Assembly: GCA_002482535.1 (NCBI GenBank)
Contig: DLGE01000011.1
Span: forward strand, 13,785-77,784
From: Peptococcaceae bacterium UBA7702
GTDB lineage: Bacteria; Bacillota; Dehalobacteriia; UBA7702
DNA: 64,000 nucleotides
Direction of reading: 5' to 3'
Shown in pieces: positions 16,020 to 24,669 of the stretch (its first letter is position 1; the number at the start of each line of letters is the position of its first letter). Made by a program: the position numbers and the translations under genes. The notes under the pieces were generated by a model. The model did no database searches. It was not told the origin of the DNA and saw only the letters and a program-made list of their open reading frames with translations.

Positions 16020-19000
16020 TCAGCTGTTTTTAGCCCCCCGTTTGCGATTGAGCAAACCGATGGTAGCGCCGCTGAGGATCAGGAAGATCCCGGCTAAAAC
16101 CAGCATTTTGCCATCCCAAAACATGCCGGATTGAGGCAGCTTCTTTTTGGCCGTATTTTCCACGGTGTAAGTATACGTTTTTGCCAGTTCTGTGGTAACG
16201 CTGATCGTTGCCGTACTGGCAATGTAACCGTCGGGTGCTTTTGTTTCGGTAATCGTATAGGCGCCGGGCATCACATCGTGAAAAGTCGCTAAACCGTTGC
16301 TGCCAGTCGTGGCGGTGGCGACAATGGTGCCGCCTGTATTGAACAGCGTAAATACAGCGCCGGAAAGGGCTTGCTTGGTGGAAGCGTCCACTTTCTTGAT
16401 TTGGATCGTCGCGCCGATACGCTTATTTACCACCGTATAGGGGGAAGCTTTGACCACCGTATCCACATCCTTCGCGGTTAAGGTTATGGGAATCACTGCC
16501 GTGGAAAGGGTATACCCTGCCGGGGCGCTGATTTCCTTGATGGTATAGGTGCCGATAAGGACGTCGGCAAAGGTGACTTTACCGTCGGCGGCAGAGGTCG
16601 CCTGAGATATGAGCTTGTTATTGCCATCATAAAGCCCGAATACCGCGCCGGCCAAAGCAGCGCCGGTATCGTCGGTTTTCTTCAGCTCAACGGTGGCGAT
16701 CTGGGTGGCCGGATCGATTTCGTTCACGAAAGGACCGTCGGGTGTCAATACCAGATCCATGCCGGTATTTTCTTCGTTATAGGAAATGACCGCGGTCAGT
16801 TCCGTTTGACTCAAAAGATAATCTTTGGGCGCCACAGTTTCCCGGATCGTATACGTTCCCACACCCACGTCGACAAAGCGTACGAGGCCATCGATGCCAG
16901 AGGTAGCACTTTGCAACAGTGCGTTTTCGCTGTTATAAAGTCCGAAGGTCGCCCCCTGCAAGGGGTTTACACCATTGGTTTTGGTGAATTCGATATCAAT
17001 GGGAGCAATGGGTGCGTCCACAATCGCTCCCTCAGGAGAAATGTCAACGATACACGCGGTTTTATCCTCGTTATAGGTAATACCGATGGTAATTTCCGCA
17101 TCGTAGATCAGATATCCAATGGGCGATGATGTTTCCAGCGCCGTGTAGCTGCCGGCGGGAATTTCCGTAAAACGCACCACGCCGAATTCATCGGAAGTTG
17201 CGGTAGCCACCTCTTCGCTGTCTTGATCGTAAAGGGTGAAGACCGCGCCAGCCAAGGCATTGACGCCGTCGGTTTTGTTAAATTCCACGGTGGCCGTGGG
17301 CAACGGGCGGTTTTCGATGCTGTCATTTTCCGAGGTAATCGTGACAACGGTTGCGGTTTTATCTTCATTGTAGGTCACCGTGGCGGTGATGGTCTCACTG
17401 GATTCTACATAACCGTCGGGGGCTATGGTTTCTGCAACACTGTAAGTGCCAAGAGGCAGATCAGAAAAGGTCACGACGCCGTCCACCGCCGCAGCGGTGC
17501 GGCTGACGTCTTCATTGTTATAATCGGTGCCGGTGAGGGTAAAGGTGCCGCCAGAAAGCGTCGCATCATCAGTGGCTGTTTTATCAAAGCTCAAGGTACC
17601 TAAAGCATCTTCGTCGGAGGTTGTGTAAAGAGCGTTTTCATTCAGACGGTCGCCGCCGATGTAGTCCGTATTGAGCAAATAACCGTCGGGGGTTCCTACT
17701 TCCACCACATAAAAGACCCAGGAGGGCAAATTGCTGAAAACAGCATTGCCGCTGGCATTGGTGGTGGCTTCCACATATTTTCCGCCTTTGAGAATAGGAT
17801 CCTTATTGAAGTTCAAGAGACGGTAAATGGCGCCTTCCACGGGATCCCCCGAACCATTCACCTTGTTGACCGTCAACTTCATGCTGCCGCTGCCTCCGGA
17901 AGACCACAGGTTGTTGATCTCAATCCGGGAGGCTTCCGCGGTACCGGAAGGGCTGCTGCTGGTGCCGGTAAGGGAAATCTTATTTACCGTATTCAAATCG
18001 TCGGCAATGATAAAGGTCGTAAATTCCAAACGGTAGGCGGCTTTGCTGTCAGGCAGCGTCACGGTGAGGGTATTGTTATTGGCCGCCGTCGGTAAGGTAA
18101 CGGCATAACCGGAAGTCACCAAAGTTCCCTCCGCCGCGGCTTGCACGGAACCGTCGCTGTTGACAGCGACCCGATAGAGCTTGACGCTGTCTTCGTCCAC
18201 CATCAGAGCGGGATCAAGAACGTCGCTGACGGAAGCGTTGGTCAACTGAATCTGGCCGGGATTGATCACGGCGGACCAGTCGATATGGTCAGAGCCGGTT
18301 TGGTATTGATATGTTTTGGTAACCACGGGGTTTTTGATTTTGGCGGTGGCCGTGACGTTGATCGGTGTGCCGATTTCATCCCCGTCAATGGAAGCTTTGT
18401 TGATGAAGTCCCTTTCGCCGGACCATTGCTGTTTCAGCGTCTCATCGGTTAACCGCGTATAGAAGGTGATGGTATATTGGTTGTCGATGGCCGATGAAAA
18501 TTTATATTCAAAGGACGTATCACCGTTGACACCGGTGGTGGGGGCTGTGGCCAGGGGCGTTGTTGCACCGCTTTCCAACACGGTAAAGGGATGCTCACTG
18601 TCAATCAAAAGCACCATGCCCGGAGGAAGCGTATCGGTAACGACAGCGTTGGTCAAGGGGAGTTTATTGCGGTTGACCACGATCTGCCATTGCGCCGTAT
18701 GGGTCGCGTAATCATAGCTCCCCACCAAGGATTTGGCAATCATTTGACTGTTGTAGGTCTTTGTGCCGTCCACGGGAAGGTCTGTTTGACCGTCACGCCT
18801 TAAGACGACTTTATTGCCGAATCCCACTGAGTTATTGTTTACGTAAAGCGAGGAAAAATCAACGATTTTCGTAGAATACGTTACGGTATAGGCAGTGCTA
18901 ATACTGCCAAAGGCATAGGAAAAATCACGCACAAAACTGTCGGTAGAGGTGAATGCCGCTGTAGCCGTTGGCGTAGTCGTCGAAAATACAGTCGTGGAAC

Positions 19001-20666
19001 CCTGTTTCACGGTAAAGGGATGGTCGGCGTCAATCAGGAGTTGCTGATTGGCGGGAATCGTATCCTTGATGGAGGCATTCGTCATAGAAATGGCGTTACG
19101 GTTTACGGTGGTGGTCCAAGTGATATAGCCGGGAGGAGCAAAATTCGTGGTAGAACCGGCGGATTTGGCTAAGAGACCGCCGCTGCCCACGCCGGTGGCG
19201 GTAGCTGTGTCTCCCGGCGGATTGCTGCTGTCGCTCATTTCCGTCCAGCTTAATTTCGCCCTGTTGGTAAAGTTTACCGTACCGTTGTTGTTGAGCATCG
19301 CGTCGCGGTTGGTAACCTTCGTATAATAGGTCAGCGTGGCGTTGCCGCTTAAAGCGGCGGGAAAACGGTATTCCAGGGTACTTGCGGTCGCTACATCGGT
19401 GTAAGTATAGGTGTAGGTGCCGGCTGTAGTCCCTGAGTTAACGGTGGTCGCCGCGGTGGCGCCGATCTTGACCTGCACGGGATAAGTCGCATTGTTCAGC
19501 AATTCCAATCCCGCGGGGAGGGTATCGGTAATTTTGACGCCGGTGATCGATTCATCCCCGGGCACCGTTGCATTCACCGTCCATTTCAACACCATGGTTC
19601 CGTCACTGGTGGTCTCTTGGGTACCGGATTTACCGATCCAGTCCGTCTTGACAGTAGCCAGAGCGGGCTCCGTTACGGCTTCGCTCCCCCAGAAAATGGT
19701 GGCGGTGTTGGTAAAGGAGGAAGATTCCGTTGCGGTACTGGCTCCTGTTTCCGCTTTAAACGTCGTCGGCGTCGTTTTATAGGTAATGACTTGTTCGCCG
19801 GTGGTGCCGGCGGGGAAGGTGTAAGAAACCTGGTTGGCGGTGGTCAGATCAAGGCTGCCATCGGGAATATTGGTCGTTCCGACATAGAAAGAGCCGGCTT
19901 TATAGGTCTGATTGGAACTGTACACGTCCACGAGGTTATATTCACCCAAATCGACACCGCTGGGAGGCGTCGCCGTTACGGTCCAGGTGATATCGTTGGT
20001 GGAGGCATTGTATACGCCGCTCTTTGCCAATTCGATTTCGGGAAGGGGCGGCACTTCACGATTAATGATCACGGTTTCCGTACCGAAGGTCACTTGAGTG
20101 GAAGTATTGTCGTCAGGACCGAGCTCCTTAAAGGTACCGTTCACACCGACTTTTCCCCACATATTGCTATGGTTGGCCACATCGGCGTTGAAGTTGACGC
20201 GGATCGTATTGCTGTCGGTAAATTGCCAGGTACCCAAAACCCAGGAGCCGGTTTCCGTATCTTCGGCAGTAATATCATGGGTTTCCCCTATCACATAGGC
20301 AAAGTCAATGCCGTTGGGAAGGGTAACGGTAAAATAGTTACTGCCGGAATACGAATAGAATTCTCCCTCTCCGTCACCGTCTTCCAAGTGGAACACATAT
20401 TCCAGGCTGATGGTGGCATCGGCGGGAACATCGTTATACGTATTGCTCACCGGTAAGATCGCATTGCCATCGGCGTCTTTTACCGATAGGGATGACGGTC
20501 CGCCGGTTTCGGCGTAACTGCCGGTGGTGTTATGAATCGCCAGGTAATCGCTTTGATTGGTAAGATTGTCCGGCGTATCCGCAAAGATGGATACGATGGG
20601 TAGCGACAGCAAAGCAAAACATACGACCAACAATAATTTTATAAGACGATTCTTTTTCTTTTTCAT
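16020..20666 (-). CDS. LPQSG-anchored surface adhesin with SpaA-like repeats
   Basis: A 1548-residue secreted protein. A signal peptide (to about residue 29, ending SIFADTPD) is followed by about five related beta-sandwich repeats in the first ~900 residues, each with a core like LTNAVVTDTLPPGMVLL. About six SpaA/prealbumin-like domains follow from about residue 930. These show the lysine motif (VEFNKTDG, IEFTKTNG, VELKKTDD) and the ETxAPxGY-type glutamate motif needed for intramolecular isopeptide bonds. The C-terminus has the sorting signal LPQSG, a hydrophobic span and the tail NRKRGAKNS. The next gene is a sortase, so it is probably its substrate. It resembles pilin or collagen-adhesin stalks. 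LPQSG instead of LPXTG is a mild variant. Confidence 0.9.
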   Translation of the reverse strand: MKKKKNRLIKLLLVVCFALLSLPIVSIFADTPDNLTNQSDYLAIHNTTGSYAETGGPSSLSVKDADGNAILPVSNTYNDVPADATISLEYVFHLEDGDGEGEFYSYSGSNYFTVTLPNGIDFAYVIGETHDITAEDTETGSWVLGTWQFTDSNTIRVNFNADVANHSNMWGKVGVNGTFKELGPDDNTSTQVTFGTETVIINREVPPLPEIELAKSGVYNASTNDITWTVTATPPSGVDLGEYNLVDVYSSNQTYKAGSFYVGTTNIPDGSLDLTTANQVSYTFPAGTTGEQVITYKTTPTTFKAETGASTATESSSFTNTATIFWGSEAVTEPALATVKTDWIGKSGTQETTSDGTMVLKWTVNATVPGDESITGVKITDTLPAGLELLNNATYPVQVKIGATAATTVNSGTTAGTYTYTYTDVATASTLEYRFPAALSGNATLTYYTKVTNRDAMLNNNGTVNFTNRAKLSWTEMSDSSNPPGDTATATGVGSGGLLAKSAGSTTNFAPPGYITWTTTVNRNAISMTNASIKDTIPANQQLLIDADHPFTVKQGSTTVFSTTTPTATAAFTSTDSFVRDFSYAFGSISTAYTVTYSTKIVDFSSLYVNNNSVGFGNKVVLRRDGQTDLPVDGTKTYNSQMIAKSLVGSYDYATHTAQWQIVVNRNKLPLTNAVVTDTLPPGMVLLIDSEHPFTVLESGATTPLATAPTTGVNGDTSFEYKFSSAIDNQYTITFYTRLTDETLKQQWSGERDFINKASIDGDEIGTPINVTATAKIKNPVVTKTYQYQTGSDHIDWSAVINPGQIQLTNASVSDVLDPALMVDEDSVKLYRVAVNSDGSVQAAAEGTLVTSGYAVTLPTAANNNTLTVTLPDSKAAYRLEFTTFIIADDLNTVNKISLTGTSSSPSGTAEASRIEINNLWSSGGSGSMKLTVNKVNGSGDPVEGAIYRLLNFNKDPILKGGKYVEATTNASGNAVFSNLPSWVFYVVEVGTPDGYLLNTDYIGGDRLNENALYTTSDEDALGTLSFDKTATDDATLSGGTFTLTGTDYNNEDVSRTAAAVDGVVTFSDLPLGTYSVAETIAPDGYVESSETITATVTYNEDKTATVVTITSENDSIENRPLPTATVEFNKTDGVNALAGAVFTLYDQDSEEVATATSDEFGVVRFTEIPAGSYTALETSSPIGYLIYDAEITIGITYNEDKTACIVDISPEGAIVDAPIAPIDIEFTKTNGVNPLQGATFGLYNSENALLQSATSGIDGLVRFVDVGVGTYTIRETVAPKDYLLSQTELTAVISYNEENTGMDLVLTPDGPFVNEIDPATQIATVELKKTDDTGAALAGAVFGLYDGNNKLISQATSAADGKVTFADVLIGTYTIKEISAPAGYTLSTAVIPITLTAKDVDTVVKASPYTVVNKRIGATIQIKKVDASTKQALSGAVFTLFNTGGTIVATATTGSNGLATFHDVMPGAYTITETKAPDGYIASTATISVTTELAKTYTYTVENTAKKKLPQSGMFWDGKMLVLAGIFLILSGATIGLLNRKRGAKNS

Positions 20667-20773
20667 TTGCTTACCCTTCCTTTCTCTAAATAGCGCTTCT
20701 TTATACTACGTCACTTTACGTTGCCTTCCATCAGCCAAATTGTTCGAAGGATGCATAACATAAATAGATACCC

Positions 20774-20802
20774 ATTATACAATGGAATTAATCATATTTG
20801 AA
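20774..20802 (-). promoter_or_regulatory. Promoter of the adhesin-sortase operon
   Basis: On the minus strand TTCAAA (20802-20797), a 17-bp spacer and TATAAT (20779-20774) lie about 107 bases before the adhesin start codon. The long leader has small inverted repeats such as ACGT-AAAGTG-ACGT, but I do not recognise a known riboswitch. Confidence 0.6.
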
Positions 20803-21011
20803 ATTAGTTTATCATATGTTACTACAATCGTCTATCACTTTTTTATCACATTTTTCTCTTAATTTCACAACGTTGCCTGGTTAGGACAGATTTTCCCCGG
20901 ACACAAATGGTATATGCTTGTTAAATGAATGGATTCCGTTGGATCTGATTTGGGTTTGGACTGAAACATAGAGTTCTTTGCTATTTTTTTCGTGCCTTTT
21001 CATCATAAGCA

Positions 21012-21020
21012 TGGTATAAT
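21012..21020 (+). promoter_or_regulatory. Extended -10 promoter of trxB
   Basis: TGGTATAAT matches the extended -10 element TGnTATAAT; there is no good -35. It lies about 140 bases before the trxB start. The 495-bp gap 20667-21161 holds this and the adhesin promoter. A GCCGTTT/AAACGGC inverted repeat at about 21105-21132 is the only other structure seen. Confidence 0.6.
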
Positions 21021-21161
21021 GTGATTACCGATCGAAACGATTTCTCCCCTCTTTCGGCAATCATCAGGGGAAAAAGGAGAGATCCTTTTGATTTTAGCGG
21101 TCGCCGTTTAGATAAAACCTGAAAAACGGCACATACTAAGAAAAAAGTGAGGGGAAACGCG

Positions 21162-22079
21162 ATGATATACGACGTAATTATAATCGGCGGCGGTCCCAGC
21201 GGACTCACCGCAGCGCTATACGGCGCAAGAGCCGGTCTCTCGGTGCTGGTTTTAGAACGGTTTTTTGTCGGCGGACAAATGACTCAAATTTATGAAATTT
21301 TTAACTACCCCGGCTTTCCCGAAGGGATCAACGGCATGGATTTGGCTGTTCTTTTTGAACAGCAGGCAAAAAAATGGGGCGCCGAAATCAAACAGGAAGA
21401 AGTGACCTCTGTCAATAAACGAAACCAACTATGGCAGCTTTCCACCAAAAATAATGAATATACGGCAAGAACGGTGGTGGCCGCCACCGGCGCTTATCCC
21501 CGACATCTCGGCGTCAAAGGCGAAGCGCAGCTTAGGGGGAAGGGCGTATCCTATTGCGGTACCTGTGACGGCCCTCTTTACCGCGATGGCACGGTGGCCG
21601 TGATCGGCGGCGGCAATACAGCGCTGCAAGACGCCGATTTTCTCACCCGCTACGTAAAAAAGATCTACCTGATCCACCGCCGCGATGAATTCCGGGCCCA
21701 AAAAGTCCTGGTAGATCAACTTAAAAAAAGCGATAAAGTAGAGTATTACTTAAACTGCGAAGTCACGGAAATTCTCGGCGCCGATGCCGTAAACGCCGTC
21801 AACATCAGTCATAGCGATACGGGAACAACGGAGACACTTGCGGTGAACGGCGTCTTCATCTTCATCGGCGACAATCCCAACAGCGGTTTCTGTAAGGATC
21901 TCATCAAAACCGATCCCCAGGGACGCGTCTTTACCGACAGTCACTACATGACCAGCGAACCAGGATTTTTCGCCATCGGTGACGTCCGGGACAGAGAAGT
22001 GTACCAAGTGGCCACCGCCGTGGGGGACGGCGCCGACGTCATTCATTGGGTACAAAAATACCTGAAAGAAAACGAATAA
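21162..22079 (+). CDS. trxB: Thioredoxin reductase (NADPH)
   Basis: A 305-residue FAD/NAD(P)H disulfide oxidoreductase that should reduce thioredoxin or a similar partner in the cytoplasm. It has the N-terminal FAD fold GGGPSGLTAALYGARAG, the redox pair CGTCDG, the second nucleotide fold VIGGGNTALQDADFL with HRRDEFRA (the NADPH-type HRR) and the C-terminal FAD motif AIGDVRD. Length fits the low-molecular-weight class. The usual CATCD is CGTCD here. A GTG at 21147 would add five residues, but GAGGGG sits at ideal spacing before the ATG at 21162. No thioredoxin gene is adjacent. Confidence 0.9.
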   Translation: MIYDVIIIGGGPSGLTAALYGARAGLSVLVLERFFVGGQMTQIYEIFNYPGFPEGINGMDLAVLFEQQAKKWGAEIKQEEVTSVNKRNQLWQLSTKNNEYTARTVVAATGAYPRHLGVKGEAQLRGKGVSYCGTCDGPLYRDGTVAVIGGGNTALQDADFLTRYVKKIYLIHRRDEFRAQKVLVDQLKKSDKVEYYLNCEVTEILGADAVNAVNISHSDTGTTETLAVNGVFIFIGDNPNSGFCKDLIKTDPQGRVFTDSHYMTSEPGFFAIGDVRDREVYQVATAVGDGADVIHWVQKYLKENE

Positions 22080-22090
22080 AGATCGGATAA

Positions 22091-22317
22091 AGGGGCTGTC
22101 TTTTTAAGACAGCCCCTCAGACTGTAGACAAAATACGCGCAAGCGGATTTTGGGCTACAGGATGACAGGCTGTCGAGAAAGGCTTAGACGCGGTGAACAC
22201 TTTGGCCTGCGGCTGCGCCGTGTACATAGAGGTACATAAGCTGTCGTGGGCCAAAGGGTTCGCCGTGTATCAGACTTTGTCGACGGCCTGAGGGGCTGTC
22301 TTATTAAGACAGCCCCT
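22091..22317. repeat. Structured interspersed element, copy 2, between duplicated hairpins
   Basis: The trxB terminator-like hairpin (GGGGCTGTC...GACAGCCCC, 22091-22117) is followed by a ~175-bp element (22117-22291). A near-identical hairpin copy follows (22291-22317; TTTTTAA becomes TTATTAA in the loop). The element is nearly identical to copy 1 over its first ~100 bases and its right end. Internally CTTTGGCC pairs with GGCCAAAG and CGGTGAAC with GTTCGCCG. The apical GTAC-N6-GTAC hairpin is kept although its loop differs. Confidence 0.8.
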
Positions 22318-22328
22318 TATTTTGTTTC

Positions 22329-22361
22329 AGAAGCTGCCGCGAAAGCGGCGGCTTCTTTTTT
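22329..22361 (+). terminator. Third terminator hairpin before the coat-protein gene
   Basis: GAAGCTGCCGC-GAAA-GCGGCGGCTTC followed by TTTTTT: a strong GNRA-type hairpin. With the two hairpins flanking the element it makes three in a row, isolating trxB from cotS. Together they fill the 332-bp gap 22080-22411. Confidence 0.8.
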
Positions 22362-22411
22362 GCTGCCTTTTCGCATATGAATGGACTATCTGAAGATGCG
22401 GAGTGCGGTCT

Positions 22412-23401
22412 ATGGAAGAAATGCTTTTTTACGGCTGGGGCATTGAGCCGGAAAAGATCGTTACAGTACAAGACAATGTATGGTGTGTTGAAGACGGTCT
22501 GGAAAAGTTCGCCTTCAAACGCAGCTTGCTCAAGGAAAAGAACCTCCGATTTGTTTGCGCTGCCGAGGACAGCCTTTTGCGCCACGGCTTTTTTGATTAC
22601 GCTTTGTTGCTGCCACCAAAAAACGGCCAGCTCTACTACGGCGATAAGGGTCAGTTTTATACGCTGCACCGCTGGATCGACGGGGAAAAGTGCGATTTCG
22701 ATCATATCGGCCATTTATATACTGCCGCCCAAACCCTCTTTTCCTTTCATCTGCGCAGCCGGGAAAAATCCCTAAAAGATCTTGATTCCACCCGCTATGT
22801 CTGCTTTGACCGCTATCAACAGCTGGCGGAGCGCGGCAGCGAATTGCAGCATTTTTATGAAATTGCCTCTTTCTCCCCGCAAACCTACTTTACCAAACTG
22901 TATCGGACATACTACGGCGGTTTTTTAGAGAAAACACGCCGGGCCCAAAAAGAGCTGCTCTGCTCGGAATATCCCCGTCTGGCGAGGGAGGCTGCGGCTG
23001 TCGGCGCTTTCATCCACTACGATGTAGCGGCACGGAACTTCCTCATTGAAAACAATAAAGCAATGCTCATCGATTTCGACTATTGCTGCTGCGATCTGCC
23101 CCTCACCGACTTGGTGCGCCTCACCAAGCGATCCTTAAAGAGCGGCGCCCGCTGCGAAGAGAAAATTAACGCGATTTTAAACGGCTATCAGCAGTATCGC
23201 CGCCTGACCAAGGAAGAAGGCAAAGTCCTCTACGCTTTACTGCTGTTTCCGCAAAAATACTGGCGTATCTCCCACCGCTATTTTTACGAACAAAAAGCCA
23301 ACGAGGAGGAATACTATATCAAGAAAATGGAAAACGCCGTCAAAGAATTGGAAAAAGAGGACCACTGGCTTGATCTGCTAAAAAAGAGATTGGAGGAATG
23401 A
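22412..23401 (+). CDS. CotS-family spore coat kinase-like protein
   Basis: A 329-residue protein with the aminoglycoside-phosphotransferase/choline-kinase fold of the CotS/YutH spore coat family. The putative catalytic loop is FIHYDVAARNFLIENNKAMLIDFDYC, the HxDxxxxN...D pattern of the family. The start used is the ATG at 22412 with GGAG eight bases upstream; a GTG at 22403 adds three residues. It is followed after four bases by a glycosyltransferase starting at TTG, matching the cotS/cotSA pairing in Bacillus. It probably acts in the spore coat; a kinase activity is not established. Confidence 0.85.
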   Translation: MEEMLFYGWGIEPEKIVTVQDNVWCVEDGLEKFAFKRSLLKEKNLRFVCAAEDSLLRHGFFDYALLLPPKNGQLYYGDKGQFYTLHRWIDGEKCDFDHIGHLYTAAQTLFSFHLRSREKSLKDLDSTRYVCFDRYQQLAERGSELQHFYEIASFSPQTYFTKLYRTYYGGFLEKTRRAQKELLCSEYPRLAREAAAVGAFIHYDVAARNFLIENNKAMLIDFDYCCCDLPLTDLVRLTKRSLKSGARCEEKINAILNGYQQYRRLTKEEGKVLYALLLFPQKYWRISHRYFYEQKANEEEYYIKKMENAVKELEKEDHWLDLLKKRLEE

Positions 23402-23405
23402 CCCG

Positions 23406-24539
23406 TTGACAAAAGGCAACATCGGCATTGACGGCCGCGGCGCGCTGTTTTACAGAGGTACCGGTATCGGCACGTATACCTGGCAATTGATCTCCCATCT
23501 GGAGGCGGTTACCAAAAACCTCCGTGTCTTCCTGCCGGGAGAAGAATATAACGATTTTTCTTTCCGGGAGTCGGACGCTTTGAACTACACGGAATTCAAC
23601 GGCGATATGTGGCGGGAAATCTTTCTTCCCAAAGCCCTGCCCAAAGAAAGCATCGCCCTCTATCACGTGCCCCAAAACGGCATCGGTCTGCCGGAAAAGA
23701 AGTGCTCCCTGGAAACGGTAACGATCCACGACCTGATACCCTATACCTTTCCGGAAACAGTGGGCAAGGGCTATTTAAAGGAATTCCTGAAAGAGATGCC
23801 CAAGATCATGGAGCGGAGCGACGGCATCATCACGGTTTCCCAATGGTCAAAAAAAGATATCATCAAAGTATTCGGCTACCCGGAAGCAAAAATTCAGGTT
23901 ATTTATGAAGCCCCAGAACCGATTTACCAACCGTTGCCGAAAACCCGGGCGGCGGCTTTTCTCAAAGAAACTTACCACATCACGGGAGACTATATCCTCT
24001 ACGTCGGCGGCTTCGGCATCCGCAAAAATGTGAAAGCCTTGATCAATGCCGTATACCTATTAAAAAAAGAAGCGCCTTTCCCCTTCCGCCTCGTTTTACC
24101 AGGAAAGCGCAACCGGGATTTTGATCAGTTGGACGCCTTAACCGAATCTCTGGGTCTCACCGACGACGTTATTTTTCCCGATTACGTTCCCGTTTCCGAT
24201 TTACCTTATTTTTACAGCGGCGCCACGGCGATGGTCTATCCCAGTTTATACGAGGGCTTTGGTTTGCCGCCATTGGAAGCCATGGCTTCGGGCACCCCTG
24301 TTTTGTCTTCTCGGGCCACTTCCCTGCCGGAAGTATTGGGCGACGCCGTCCTCTATTTCGACGCTTATAACAGTCTGGAACTGGCGGAACAGCTTCACCG
24401 TCTGGTTTCCTCAAGGTCTTTAAGGAAAATGCTGGTGCAAAAAGGCTTGCAAAAAGCCGCCGGCTATCGCTGGGAGAAAACAGCCGGGGAAACCTTGGCC
24501 TTTTTCGATCAGATACAGGAAAGGGAGACGCCGCAATGA
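23406..24539 (+). CDS. Glycosyltransferase family 4 (CotSA-like)
   Basis: A 377-residue GT-B glycosyltransferase. The N-terminal domain contains GIDGRGALFYRGTGIGTYTW. The donor-binding C-terminal domain contains YVGGFGIRKNVKALINA and the family signature YPSLYEGFGLPPLEAMASGTPVLSS with the E-x7-E pattern. It starts at TTG with GGAGG nine bases upstream, four bases after the coat gene, so the two are translated as an operon. By analogy with CotSA it should glycosylate a coat component; the acceptor is unknown. Confidence 0.88.
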   Translation: MTKGNIGIDGRGALFYRGTGIGTYTWQLISHLEAVTKNLRVFLPGEEYNDFSFRESDALNYTEFNGDMWREIFLPKALPKESIALYHVPQNGIGLPEKKCSLETVTIHDLIPYTFPETVGKGYLKEFLKEMPKIMERSDGIITVSQWSKKDIIKVFGYPEAKIQVIYEAPEPIYQPLPKTRAAAFLKETYHITGDYILYVGGFGIRKNVKALINAVYLLKKEAPFPFRLVLPGKRNRDFDQLDALTESLGLTDDVIFPDYVPVSDLPYFYSGATAMVYPSLYEGFGLPPLEAMASGTPVLSSRATSLPEVLGDAVLYFDAYNSLELAEQLHRLVSSRSLRKMLVQKGLQKAAGYRWEKTAGETLAFFDQIQERETPQ

Positions 24540-24577
24540 GCGTGGCAGGCGAATCACGGAGATACCCCATCAAAGAC

Positions 24578-24616
24578 AAAAATCGGCCGAAATCACAATG
24601 ATTTCAGCCGATTTTT
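24578..24616. terminator. Bidirectional terminator between coat operon and two-component system
   Basis: AAAAATCGGC and GAAATCA pair with TGATTTC and GCCGATTTTT, giving a long hairpin with an A run on one side and a T run on the other between two convergent genes. Confidence 0.88.
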
Positions 24617-24669
24617 CCCTTTGCAAAGCGGTTTCACCAGAACAATCCTGTTACAGATCCCCCCCATCA

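Noticed and set aside
20667..20773. c-di-GMP riboswitch in the adhesin leader
   Set aside because: A segment resembling GACGCAAAGC is only loosely matched (AACGTAAAGTGACG) and the rest of the class I or II fold is missing.
24536..24601. Tiny ORF (about 21 codons) overlapping the end of the glycosyltransferase gene
   Set aside because: It runs into the terminator hairpin and shows no recognisable content.
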